Notes: generated by a model from the sequence alone, not told the origin. 17,466 nucleotides of DNA from SIG480 sp045614365 (GCA_045614365.1 JAZLCV010000060.1:1-17466), one strand, 5' to 3'; counted from the stretch's first letter, positions 1-6,155 are shown. Translations and numbers: made by a program.

Positions 1-810
1 CCGACTTATGATTTTTTCAAGCTTATGGGCAAGGAAACTATAATCCCCCATGCGGCAAACCGCAAGGCATTCCTTATCGCACCGGTGCTCGGCTTTGTAA
101 GCCTTGTTGTGCTTATGCTGTTCATTCCGGTATTCGGTTACAGTCCGTTTTCCACAAACGGCGACCTTATCATTGTTCTTTATCTTCTCACAATTCCTGC
201 CGTTGCGCTTATCGTTGGCGGTTCGGCATCCGGTTCGCCGTATGCAGGTATCGGTATCTCGCGTGAGATGGTAACAATGATGGCTTATGAGCTTCCGCTT
301 GTTGTTGTCCTTCTTGCAGTTGCAAAGAAGGTCGGTGGAGAAAGCCTTGTATTCTCGCTTGGCGAAATCGGGGACTGGCAGGCTGCAAACGGACTTCTTA
401 TTTCTCACTGGGCTCTTATCCCGGCGGCAATTGCAATGCTGCTTGTTATTCCTGCCGAGGTCGGAACACAGCCGTTTGACGTTGCAGAAGCTGAGACAGA
501 AATCTGTGAAGGTCCGCTTGTAGAATACAGCGGCGCACCGCTTGCAGTGTTCAAGCTCAACACGGCAATTAAGATGTTTGTTATGACATCGCTTTTCACT
601 GTGCTGTTCTTCGGCGGAATTGATACCGGTTATATCGCGCTCAATGCGGTAATTCTCGTTGCAATCTGCGCTGTTCTCACGGTGGTTTGTATGACGCTTG
701 CTCATGCGATATGCGCACGTCTTAAGATCGAGCATCTGTTTAAGTTCTACTGGACGGTTGTTACCGCTCTTGCGGCAATAAGCCTTATCCTTGTATGGCT
801 CGGTCTGTAA
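1..810 (+). CDS. NuoH/EchB-like membrane subunit of a group 4 hydrogenase-type complex (5' partial)
   Basis: Membrane anchor subunit of the complex I / energy-converting hydrogenase superfamily, the part that couples the soluble redox arm to ion translocation. The first in-frame ATG is at 25, but the frame is open to base 1 and reads PTYDFFKLMGKE, the usual family sequence just before that point, so the true start lies outside the window. Visible are several hydrophobic helices, the charged cytoplasmic loop with PFDVAEAETEI followed by EGPLVEYSG (the acidic quinone/ferredoxin-side loop of NuoH, HyfC, MbhM and EchB), and a last helix ending at WLGL. The next gene starts 15 bp downstream behind a GGAGGT site, so they form one operon. 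The sequence alone does not separate Ech, Hyf/Hyc or Mbh types, because the catalytic large subunit is not in the window. Confidence 0.9.
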   Translation, partial: PTYDFFKLMGKETIIPHAANRKAFLIAPVLGFVSLVVLMLFIPVFGYSPFSTNGDLIIVLYLLTIPAVALIVGGSASGSPYAGIGISREMVTMMAYELPLVVVLLAVAKKVGGESLVFSLGEIGDWQAANGLLISHWALIPAAIAMLLVIPAEVGTQPFDVAEAETEICEGPLVEYSGAPLAVFKLNTAIKMFVMTSLFTVLFFGGIDTGYIALNAVILVAICAVLTVVCMTLAHAICARLKIEHLFKFYWTVVTALAAISLILVWLGL

Positions 811-825
811 GGGAGGTAAAGCGAT

Positions 826-1272
826 ATGTTTAAGAAAATTATAACGAAAAGTATGGCAAAATCCCCGTGGATTTACCATATCAACACAGGTTCGTGCAAC
901 GGCTGTGATATTGAGCTTGTGGCGGTTCTCACTCCACGCTATGATGCCGAGCGCTTCGGTTTCAAGCTTGCGGGAACTCCTCGTCACGCCGATATCGTAG
1001 TTGTTTCCGGCCCTATCACAAGTCAGTCAAAAGAGCGTCTTATCCGTACGCTTGAGCAGGTTCCTGAGCCGAAGTGCGTTGTGTCCATCGGCTCGTGCCC
1101 GCGCTCGTGTAACGTTTTCAAGGGAAGCTACTCCGTAGAAGGTCCGCTTGAAAACTACACACACGTTGACGTTTCAATCGCAGGCTGCACGCCGAAGCCT
1201 GAGGCTATTATTGAAGGTCTTGCAAAGGCTGCAGAAATTCTTGCTGAGAAGAGGGAGGCAATGTACAAATGA
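826..1272 (+). CDS. NuoB/EchC-like small subunit, [NiFe]-hydrogenase group 4 type
   Basis: 148-residue cytoplasmic small subunit carrying the proximal [4Fe-4S] cluster that passes electrons between the active site and the ferredoxin subunit. The cysteine pattern of the family is complete: C24 and C27 in GSCNGCDIE, C91 in GSCPRSC, and C121 in AGCTPKPE. The CxxC spacing with CDIE is typical of group 4 hydrogenases (EchC, HycG, MbhJ); respiratory NuoB has two adjacent cysteines there. The ATG at 826 is preceded by GGGAGGT. The stop codon overlaps the start of the next gene by 4 bp (ATGA), implying translational coupling with the polyferredoxin. Family assignment is strong; whether the complex evolves or oxidises H2 cannot be told without the large subunit. 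Confidence 0.9.
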   Translation: MFKKIITKSMAKSPWIYHINTGSCNGCDIELVAVLTPRYDAERFGFKLAGTPRHADIVVVSGPITSQSKERLIRTLEQVPEPKCVVSIGSCPRSCNVFKGSYSVEGPLENYTHVDVSIAGCTPKPEAIIEGLAKAAEILAEKREAMYK

Positions 1273-2276
1273 AATTCTCATTTCCGTTCTTAAAAGAAGC
1301 TGTTTGCAACCTCTTTTCCAAACCGAGTACAGTAAACTATCCGAAGGTGCAGGTTGAGGCAGCACCCAAATACCGCGGAAGAATTGCTTATGATGCAGAA
1401 AAGTGCGTAAACTGCGGAATGTGCATTAAGGTCTGCTCGCCGGGCGCAATCACAAGAACAAGTGAGGATGTTCCGGAGGGTGAGAAAATTACTTACGAGT
1501 TTGACCTTACATCCTGTACCTTCTGCGGAATGTGTCAGGACTTCTGCTCGACGGACGCAATCGAGCTTACGGGTGACTACCATATGGTAGCAACCGATCC
1601 GGCAGACCTTATCTCACGCGGCTCACGCATAAAGAAAAAGGTTGCAGGAAAGCTTACCTGCGGCGATGCGTGCGTATACTGTACGCTCTGCGCAAAGCAG
1701 TGTCCGGAAGGCGCAATCACTGTTGACCGTGCAAATAAGACCTGGGAAGTTGATGAAGAGAAGTGCGTAAAGTGCGGAATCTGTATCGACAAGTGCCCGA
1801 AAAAGTGTCTCTCTTTTGCTGAGGTTCAGGAAGGTGTTGTCTGCTCCGACAGCTGTGTTTACTGCACGCTCTGCGCAAAAAAGTGCCCCAATGAGGCAAT
1901 CACTGTTGACCGTGCAAGTAAGACATGGACAATAGATCGTGAAAAGTGCACACTTTGCGGCATATGCATTGATGCATGCCCGAAGAAGAGCCTTTCAGTC
2001 GGTGATATAAATGCATGCACCTGCCCCGGAACCGAAGATGTTCCTGCTCCTGCAAAGGTAGAAGCAAAGGCAGCGGAACCGGCAAACGACGGAAAGCTTA
2101 CCTGTTCTGATACTTGCGTATATTGCACGCTCTGTGCAAAACAGTGCCCGGAGGGCGCAATCACAGTTGATCGTGCAAACAAGACATGGGAAGTTGATGA
2201 AGAGAAGTGCATCAAGTGCGGTATCTGCATCGAAAAGTGCCCGAAGAAATCTCTTTCTATGGGTATAGCCGAATAA
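1269..2276 (+). CDS. Expanded EchF/NuoI-like polyferredoxin with eight [4Fe-4S] motifs
   Basis: 335-residue iron-sulfur protein, far larger than the two-cluster EchF/MbhN/NuoI subunits (about 120-180 residues). Residues 1-105 are the usual subunit with CxxCxxCxxxC motifs at 46-56 and 83-93. Three copies of a two-cluster unit of about 54 residues follow at 128-181, 189-242 and 276-329 (cluster cysteines 135-145, 166-176, 196-206, 227-237, 283-293, 314-324). A Pro/Ala-rich linker (about 253-275) separates the last unit. Units one and three are nearly identical. Each unit also has an extra conserved Cys four residues before its first motif (C131, C192, C279). It overlaps the small-subunit gene by 4 bp and is the last gene of the operon. 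The likely role is electron transfer between ferredoxin and the membrane complex; the extra modules could act as an electron wire or as a docking site for another partner, which is inference. Confidence 0.88.
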   Translation: MKFSFPFLKEAVCNLFSKPSTVNYPKVQVEAAPKYRGRIAYDAEKCVNCGMCIKVCSPGAITRTSEDVPEGEKITYEFDLTSCTFCGMCQDFCSTDAIELTGDYHMVATDPADLISRGSRIKKKVAGKLTCGDACVYCTLCAKQCPEGAITVDRANKTWEVDEEKCVKCGICIDKCPKKCLSFAEVQEGVVCSDSCVYCTLCAKKCPNEAITVDRASKTWTIDREKCTLCGICIDACPKKSLSVGDINACTCPGTEDVPAPAKVEAKAAEPANDGKLTCSDTCVYCTLCAKQCPEGAITVDRANKTWEVDEEKCIKCGICIEKCPKKSLSMGIAE

Positions 2277-2286
2277 ATGAAATTTT

Positions 2287-2326
2287 AAAGGGATTGTAGC
2301 GAAATGCATTTTGCTACAATCCCTTT
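2287..2326 (+). terminator. Possible terminator hairpin after the polyferredoxin gene
   Basis: A perfect 14-bp stem (2287-2300 with 2313-2326) extends inward through a G-T and three A-T pairs to a TGCA loop. It begins 10 bp after the stop codon of the hydrogenase operon. The tail is GGGCTTTAG rather than a T-run, so intrinsic termination is uncertain, and the hairpin also forms the end of the MITE-like element. Confidence 0.35.
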
Positions 2327-2559
2327 GGGCTTTAGAAAAATAGTGCAGAATGAACAAATCGGACCCGAAGAAGTACATCAGTACGTCGAGAGGTCCGCTT
2401 TGTTTAGAGCATAAAGTGTAATTCAATCCTCAAATTCGGCTTCAGTTGAATTTCCCTTTTACTTTTATGCTTCAAATTATATGCTTTTTTCAATGTTTTC
2501 TGCAAAAATCATCTCTTTTACACTTTATGCGGTCTGCGCTGTTTTGCTACAGCCCCTTT
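2287..2559. mobile_element. Degenerate MITE-like inverted-repeat element
   Basis: Non-coding gap between the polyferredoxin and the ArpU-like gene. Its ends form an imperfect terminal inverted repeat: 2287-2304 matches the reverse complement of 2542-2559 at 15 of 18 positions (AAAGGG..TGTAGC.AAA). Further in, a perfect 13-bp inverted repeat GCATAAAGTGTAA lies at 2409-2421 and 2518-2530 in the same relative order, so the arms correspond along their length. The left arm carries two extra hairpins: a 14-bp perfect stem at 2287-2300/2313-2326, and an imperfect one around 2359-2397 closed by CGGACC/GGTCCG. No transposase or credible ORF is inside and no clear target duplication was found. It could instead be a structured RNA or terminator region for the hydrogenase operon. 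Confidence 0.5.
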
Positions 2560-2568
2560 CATTATAGA

Positions 2569-2994
2569 TTATTCTTTTGTACTGAGTGAACCGTACATAG
2601 CAAGAGTGAATTTTGCAAGAGCTTCATCTCGTGCACGGTAAAGTGACCGCACGGAAAATCCGAGTTCGACCGAAAGAACGTTTGCCGGTTTCGGGGAGCT
2701 GTCCATATAGAAGTTGCTCAGAATACGGCGTTCCGGCTCAGTAAGCGAATCAAGCGCACGTTCGATTAGCTTGGTTGTGCTTTGCGCCAGTGAGATGCTC
2801 TGACGGAGCTTATTGGCTTCTATTTTACAGTTCATAAATTCCGGAGAGCTTTGCGAGCCCCGTTTTCGGATTACGGGAAGTGAGGCTTTTATTCCGGAGT
2901 TCATAATCGCAAGACGTTCTTTGGAATTAAGGATACCGAGCTTCATAAATTTATAGTTGCTAAGATCCTCAATTGCGTGTGTTCTCCAATTCAT
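2569..2994 (-). CDS. ArpU / sigma-70 region 4-like small regulatory protein
   Basis: 141-residue protein whose C-terminal half (about 75-135) reads as a sigma region 4-like helix-turn-helix: LTEPERRILSNFYMD, then LSVELGFSVRSLYRARDEAL. This is the pattern of ArpU/DUF1492-type phage late regulators and related Clostridia proteins. The N-terminal half is helical and charged with no recognised motif. The ATG at 2994 has a GGAGG site six bases upstream and lies inside the 3' end of the preceding minus-strand gene (26-bp overlap). It is the last of three overlapping small genes expressed from the promoter at 3656-3684. No phage structural genes are nearby, so it may be a phage-derived remnant or a domesticated regulator. 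The fold assignment is moderate; its target is unknown. Confidence 0.6.
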   Translation of the reverse strand: MNWRTHAIEDLSNYKFMKLGILNSKERLAIMNSGIKASLPVIRKRGSQSSPEFMNCKIEANKLRQSISLAQSTTKLIERALDSLTEPERRILSNFYMDSSPKPANVLSVELGFSVRSLYRARDEALAKFTLAMYGSLSTKE

Positions 2995-3370
2995 CAGTAG
3001 CCTCCGTTTCCTTCCATTTTATAAAATGCAGTGTTTTGTCATCATAATAGCCGAGCAATCCGCGTTCCTTAAGATCCAGAAGAACCTGCATCGCGCTTGC
3101 CGGAGAAACCGACTTTTGCTTTGCAACGCGCAGTGCCAGCTCATCAATGCTTTGATTAAGCTTATCCTTGATGCACATTGATATCAAAGCAAAGGAGCGG
3201 TTGCCGGCAGGGTTATAAAAGTCGAGTGCCCAGGTCGGAGAGGGTGATTTTCTTCGTCGTCCGCGTTTTTTCTCCGTCGGTGCATACATATGCATATTTC
3301 CGGGCATCAGAATTTCATTGACTATTGCGTCAAGCTTATAAGTGTCATTTGTCAATTGTTTTTCTCCCAT
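2969..3370 (-). CDS. Hypothetical protein, basic segment plus winged-helix-like C-terminus
   Basis: Up to 133 residues; family not recognised. A basic run EKKRGRRRKSPSP sits at about 33-45. The C-terminal part (LNQSIDELALRVAKQKSVSPASAMQVLLDLKERGLLGYYD) has the rhythm of a small winged helix, so nucleic-acid binding is plausible but unproven. Two starts are possible: ATG at 3370, with only a weak ribosome site, or TTG at 3355, with GGGAG eight bases upstream and a two-base TTGA overlap with the previous stop codon. The TTG fits translational coupling better. It is the middle gene of the minus-strand trio, with the zinc-ribbon gene before it and the ArpU-like gene after it. Confidence 0.65.
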   Translation of the reverse strand: MGEKQLTNDTYKLDAIVNEILMPGNMHMYAPTEKKRGRRRKSPSPTWALDFYNPAGNRSFALISMCIKDKLNQSIDELALRVAKQKSVSPASAMQVLLDLKERGLLGYYDDKTLHFIKWKETEATDELENTRN

Positions 3371-3537
3371 ATTTCGTAATACCGGATACAGTAAACACAG
3401 CCTACCGTATCCCCGTCCTTGTCCTCTGCTAACGTGTCTCCTCCGTCAAGCTGCGCACCGCAGACGGGGCAGAAATACGCCGGCAGAATTTTCTTATCCG
3501 GTTCCCTTTCGGGAAAGTATCCCGGATACACGTTCAA
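3352..3537 (-). CDS. Small zinc-ribbon protein
   Basis: 61-residue protein starting at a TTG codon (3537) nine bases after an AGGAGG site (3547-3552). The frame is open further upstream to an ATG at 3645, but that extension has no ribosome site and reads like leader sequence, so the TTG is preferred. Two knuckles, CPVCGAQ and GCVYCI, about 26 residues apart, make a likely four-cysteine zinc ribbon. The N-terminal VYPGYFPEREPDKKIL segment was not recognised. It is the first gene of the overlapping minus-strand trio and lies about 110 nt downstream of a near-consensus promoter. Function unknown; proteins of this build often act as small regulators or adaptors. Confidence 0.55.
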   Translation of the reverse strand: MNVYPGYFPEREPDKKILPAYFCPVCGAQLDGGDTLAEDKDGDTVGCVYCIRYYEIWEKNN

Positions 3538-3640
3538 TACTCCAATCCTCCTGTTATGTAGTTTCCCGACACGGAATTTCCGGTGGAAAAGGGGCAGAAA
3601 TGCACACGTCGGGACAAATGAATGCCGTGTGAGATGCGGT

Positions 3641-3655
3641 ATCATTTATAATGAT
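3641..3655. promoter_or_regulatory. Dyad at the start site of the zinc-ribbon operon
   Basis: Perfect 6-bp inverted repeat with a 3-bp centre (ATCATT-TAT-AATGAT) immediately after the -10 box of the minus-strand promoter. The position suits a repressor operator. Its sequence differs from the TGTAAT/ATTACA repeats next to the S24 gene. Confidence 0.4.
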
Positions 3656-3684
3656 ATATTAGCACTCTTCTGAATTTATGTCAA
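3656..3684 (-). promoter_or_regulatory. Promoter of the minus-strand zinc-ribbon operon
   Basis: Read on the minus strand: a perfect TTGACA -35 (3679-3684), a 17-bp spacer and TAATAT as -10 (3656-3661). Just downstream, over the expected start site, lies the dyad ATCATT-TAT-AATGAT (3641-3655), a possible operator. Confidence 0.7.
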
Positions 3685-3724
3685 CCCGAAAAATCAATAT
3701 TTGAAAAAATTTTTTTCCGACGTA

Positions 3725-3758
3725 TTGTAATTTAACATTACAAATGATATAATGTAAT
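3725..3758 (+). promoter_or_regulatory. Promoter and operator array of the S24 repressor gene
   Basis: TTGTAA (3725-3730), a 17-bp spacer and a perfect TATAAT (3748-3753). The half-site TGTAAT/ATTACA occurs three times in alternating orientation: 3726-3731, 3737-3742 and 3753-3758. Together they cover the -35, the spacer and the end of the -10, as expected for an autoregulated repressor. Confidence 0.65.
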
Positions 3759-3786
3759 CGTGAAAAAGTAGCTTGGAGTGATTTTT

Positions 3787-4377
3787 ATGATATCGCAGAA
3801 TATAAAGAAGTTCCGGAAGGCAAAGGGATTTTCTCAGGTAGTGCTCGGTGAAAAGCTCGGTGTTGGGCAATCCACCGTCGCAATGTGGGAATGCGGTAAA
3901 AACAGTCCGGAGTATGCTACTCTCAGAAAGCTTGCCGATTTGCTTGAGGTAAGCGTTTCGCGCCTTTGCGGTTCGGAGGATGAGCCGGTTAAAGTAAATG
4001 TGCTTGGAAACGTTGCCGCGGGCAAGCCTATAGATGCTGTTGAAAACATCGTAGGCTATGAGGAGATTTCGGCAGAGCGGGCGCGTGGCGGAGAGTTTTT
4101 CGCCCTTCGGATAAAGGGTAGAAGCATGGAGCCAAGAATGTTTGAGGGAGATACCGTGATTGTCCGCCAACAGAACAGCGTGGAAAACGGCGAAATAGCT
4201 ATTGTCCGCGTAGGGGAAGACGAGGCAACGTGCAAAAAGTTTTACCGTAGCGGCGATGGAATAAGCCTTGTTTCGATAAATCCGGAGTATGAGCCGATGT
4301 TTTATCCGAAGGAAGCGCTCGTAAATGTTAAGATTGAAGTTCTGGGAAAGGTATGTGAGCTTCGCGTGCATTTTTAA
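3787..4377 (+). CDS. XRE-family repressor with S24 (LexA/CI-type) self-cleavage domain
   Basis: 196-residue transcriptional repressor of the lambda CI / LexA architecture. Residues 3-60 are a helix-turn-helix (SQNIKKFRKAKGFSQ, then GVGQSTVAMWECGKNSP). The C-terminal S24 peptidase domain has the Ala-Gly cleavage site in NVAAGKP (A78-G79), the nucleophile S113 in GRSMEP, and the general-base lysine K150 in EATCKKF. All key residues are present, so RecA-stimulated self-cleavage is likely. The ATG at 3787 is preferred over a GTG nine bases earlier because GGAG (3775-3778) sits eight bases before the ATG. Three TGTAAT/ATTACA half-sites cover its own promoter, pointing to autorepression. It is divergent from the zinc-ribbon/ArpU-like trio, which may be under its control. 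A stand-alone stress regulator or phage remnant are both possible. Confidence 0.88.
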   Translation: MISQNIKKFRKAKGFSQVVLGEKLGVGQSTVAMWECGKNSPEYATLRKLADLLEVSVSRLCGSEDEPVKVNVLGNVAAGKPIDAVENIVGYEEISAERARGGEFFALRIKGRSMEPRMFEGDTVIVRQQNSVENGEIAIVRVGEDEATCKKFYRSGDGISLVSINPEYEPMFYPKEALVNVKIEVLGKVCELRVHF

Positions 4378-4381
4378 GTAG

Positions 4382-4418
4382 GAAAAATAATAAACTCAGG
4401 AAATTGTTATTTTTTTGT
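4382..4418 (+). terminator. Weak AT-rich terminator-like hairpin after the S24 gene
   Basis: AAAAATAATAA and TTGTTATTTTT can form an 11-bp stem with one G-U pair around a loop of about 10 nt, followed by further T residues, just after the S24 stop codon. It is all A-T apart from the wobble, so it is only weakly stable. Confidence 0.3.
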
Positions 4419-4451
4419 CAAAGAACTGCGCGAATATACAAAAAGAAGCAT

Positions 4452-4480
4452 TGCAAATGTGCATAAAAAGTGATACAATG
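4452..4480 (+). promoter_or_regulatory. Likely promoter of the malic enzyme gene
   Basis: TTGCAA (4452-4457), exactly 17 bp, TACAAT (4475-4480). It is the best promoter match in the gap between the S24 gene and the malic enzyme and lies upstream of the miniature element, so the element would be transcribed in the leader. Confidence 0.5.
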
Positions 4481-4513
4481 TTATATAGAAAATTTTGCGT
4501 TTTTATCGCAACG

Positions 4514-4790
4514 TAAGCCGAGGGGATATGAACCCCTCAAGCCTTAAACTTGTTAAATTTTTATACTTTAAATTTGTCGTCCTTGCAAGGCGCCAGCCTT
4601 GCTTCGTTCTTCGCATTTAAATTATTTAAAATTTTCCTGCGTTTAAGGTCAAAGAGTTTAAAAGCAAAAATTTCCGATGAAGTACAAAGAAAATTCAAAA
4701 ATAATACTGGCGTATATTTGCAGAATTTTCTGCAGTAGTTCGCTGAAATTTTGTTTTTAAACCTTAAGGTGTTCATACCCCCTCGGCTTA
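4514..4790. mobile_element. MITE-like element with 35-bp terminal inverted repeats, in the malic enzyme leader
   Basis: 277-bp non-autonomous element. The left end 4514-4548 and the reverse complement of the right end 4756-4790 align without gaps at 30 of 35 positions, the first twelve (TAAGCCGAGGGG) being identical. Both ends finish in TA, which suits a TA-targeting IS630/mariner-type element, though the source family is a guess. The inside is AT-rich with small hairpins such as GCAAGGC-GCCA-GCCTTGC at 4585-4602 and has no credible gene; the open frames across it look like chance. It fills most of the gap between the S24 gene and the malic enzyme, ending 25 bp before that ATG and just before its AAGGGAG site. 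Confidence 0.7.
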
Positions 4791-4815
4791 ATTTTTTGAA
4801 AGGGAGTTTAAAATT

Positions 4816-5988
4816 ATGGATTACAAACAGCAGGCTCTTATCGACCACGAAAAGTGGCAGGGCAAGATTGAGGTTACTTGCCGTTGCCCGGTTGCAACAA
4901 AGGATGACCTTTCCGTTGCTTACACCCCGGGTGTTGCAGAACCGTGCCTCAAGATCAGCGAGGATGTTGATCTTTCTTATAAGTACACACGCCGCGGCAA
5001 CCTCGTTGCAGTTGTTACCGACGGTACGGCAGTTCTCGGTCTCGGTGACATCGGTCCTGAGGCAGGTATGCCGGTTATGGAAGGAAAGTGTGTTCTCTTC
5101 AAGGCATTCGGCGGCGTTGATGCTTTCCCGCTTTGCGTCCGTTCCAAGGATGTTGATGAAATCGTAAAGACAATCCAGCTTCTTGCAGGTTCCTTCGGTG
5201 GTATCAACCTCGAGGACATCGCAGCTCCGCGTTGCTTCGAGATTGAGCGCAAGCTTAAAGAAGTCTGTGATATTCCGATATTCCACGATGACCAGCACGG
5301 TACAGCTGTTGTTTCCGCTGCAGCTATGATCGGTGCTTGCCGCCTCACAAAGAAGAACATCGGCGATCTTAAGGCTGTTGTTTCCGGTGCAGGCGCTGCT
5401 GCTATCGCTGTTACCCGTCTTCTCATGGCTCTCGGCCTCAAGGAAGTTATCCTCTGCGACCGTAAGGGTGCAATCTATGAGGGACGTGACGGCCTCAACC
5501 CCGAGAAGGAAGCTATGGCTAAGATCACAAACAAGAACAAGGTTGCAGGATCTCTTGCTGATGTTATGGTTGGCGCAGACGTTGTATTCGGTCTCTCCGG
5601 CCCGGGCATCATCTCTCAGGATATGGTCCGTTCAATGAATAAGGACCCGATGGTATTCGTTATGTCCAACCCGACTCCGGAAATCTTCCCGGATGAGGCT
5701 ATTGCTGCAGGTGCTGCTGTTGTCGGTACAGGTCGTTCAGACTTCCCGAACCAGATCAACAACCTCCTCGCATTCCCGGGTATCTTCCGCGGTGCTCTTG
5801 ATGTCCGCGCAAGCGATATCAACGACGAGATGAAGGTCGCTGCTGCTTACGCTATTGCAAACCTCATTCCTGAGGAAGAGCTCCGTGCAGACCGCATCAT
5901 CATCGAGCCGACAGATCCGAAGGTTGCTCCGGCTGTTGCTGCTGCTGTTGCAGAAGCTGCAAGAAAGACCGGCGTTGCACGTATCTAA
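4816..5988 (+). CDS. NAD(P)-dependent malic enzyme (malate dehydrogenase, oxaloacetate-decarboxylating)
   Basis: Cytoplasmic enzyme that decarboxylates malate to pyruvate and CO2 with reduction of NAD(P). 390 residues, the normal size of the short bacterial form. Visible are the catalytic Tyr in SVAYTPGVAEP (Y36), the catalytic Lys in MEGKCVLFK (K91), metal ligands in NLEDIAAP (E133, D134) and FHDDQHGT (D159), and a Rossmann GAGAAA at 191-196 with an acidic residue at the end of the next strand (LCDRKG, D215), which favours NAD over NADP. The ATG follows an AAGGGAG site. Codon choice is strongly biased, as for an abundant protein. It stands alone between the MITE-like element and a good terminator. 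Function is near certain; cofactor preference is inferred. Confidence 0.95.
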   Translation: MDYKQQALIDHEKWQGKIEVTCRCPVATKDDLSVAYTPGVAEPCLKISEDVDLSYKYTRRGNLVAVVTDGTAVLGLGDIGPEAGMPVMEGKCVLFKAFGGVDAFPLCVRSKDVDEIVKTIQLLAGSFGGINLEDIAAPRCFEIERKLKEVCDIPIFHDDQHGTAVVSAAAMIGACRLTKKNIGDLKAVVSGAGAAAIAVTRLLMALGLKEVILCDRKGAIYEGRDGLNPEKEAMAKITNKNKVAGSLADVMVGADVVFGLSGPGIISQDMVRSMNKDPMVFVMSNPTPEIFPDEAIAAGAAVVGTGRSDFPNQINNLLAFPGIFRGALDVRASDINDEMKVAAAYAIANLIPEEELRADRIIIEPTDPKVAPAVAAAVAEAARKTGVARI

Positions 5989-6009
5989 CATAATTAAAAG
6001 AACATTTTT

Positions 6010-6039
6010 CAAGGGTGCACATTTGTGCGCCCTTGTTTT
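6010..6039 (+). terminator. Intrinsic terminator of the malic enzyme gene
   Basis: 11-bp stem CAAGGGTGCAC / GTGCGCCCTTG (6010-6020 with 6025-6035, one G-T pair), four-base loop ATTT, then TTTT. Confidence 0.85.
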
Positions 6040-6109
6040 GTCGTTTATCATAAGTTTTCCGATTTACATTGCTTTTCCAATTTCTAATGTTATAAAATAT
6101 AAAAAGATA

Positions 6110-6140
6110 TTGCATCGTACCTTAGGGTACGGTGTATAAT
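6110..6140 (+). promoter_or_regulatory. MerR-type promoter upstream of the lemA cluster
   Basis: TTGCAT (6110-6115) and a perfect TATAAT (6135-6140) are separated by 19 bp, two more than optimal. The spacer holds the inverted repeat CGTACC-TTAG-GGTACG (6116-6131). A long spacer with a centred dyad is the arrangement on which MerR-family activators act by untwisting DNA. No merR-like gene lies in the window. A further dyad, GTATAAT..ATTATAC (6134-6156), covers the start region. Confidence 0.55.
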
Positions 6141-6155
6141 CATTATAATATTATA

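Noticed and set aside
1650..2255. Repeats resembling a CRISPR-like or satellite array
   Set aside because: The repeats are in frame and encode ferredoxin modules; spacing and divergence follow codons.
1995..2426. 143-residue minus-strand open frame over the polyferredoxin end and following gap
   Set aside because: Mostly antisense to the ferredoxin repeats; the remainder lies in hairpins of the inverted-repeat element.
3694..4371. 225-residue minus-strand open frame opposite the S24 repressor
   Set aside because: Shadow of a gene with all catalytic residues intact on the plus strand.
4550..4738. 62-residue plus-strand open frame inside the MITE-like element
   Set aside because: No ribosome site, low-complexity F/L/K/S composition of AT-rich DNA, and it lies between the terminal repeats. 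A transposase remnant is not supported.
4561..5298. 245-residue minus-strand open frame across the malic enzyme and MITE
   Set aside because: Antisense to a strongly codon-biased malic enzyme gene and running into a non-coding inverted-repeat element; no ribosome site or family resemblance.
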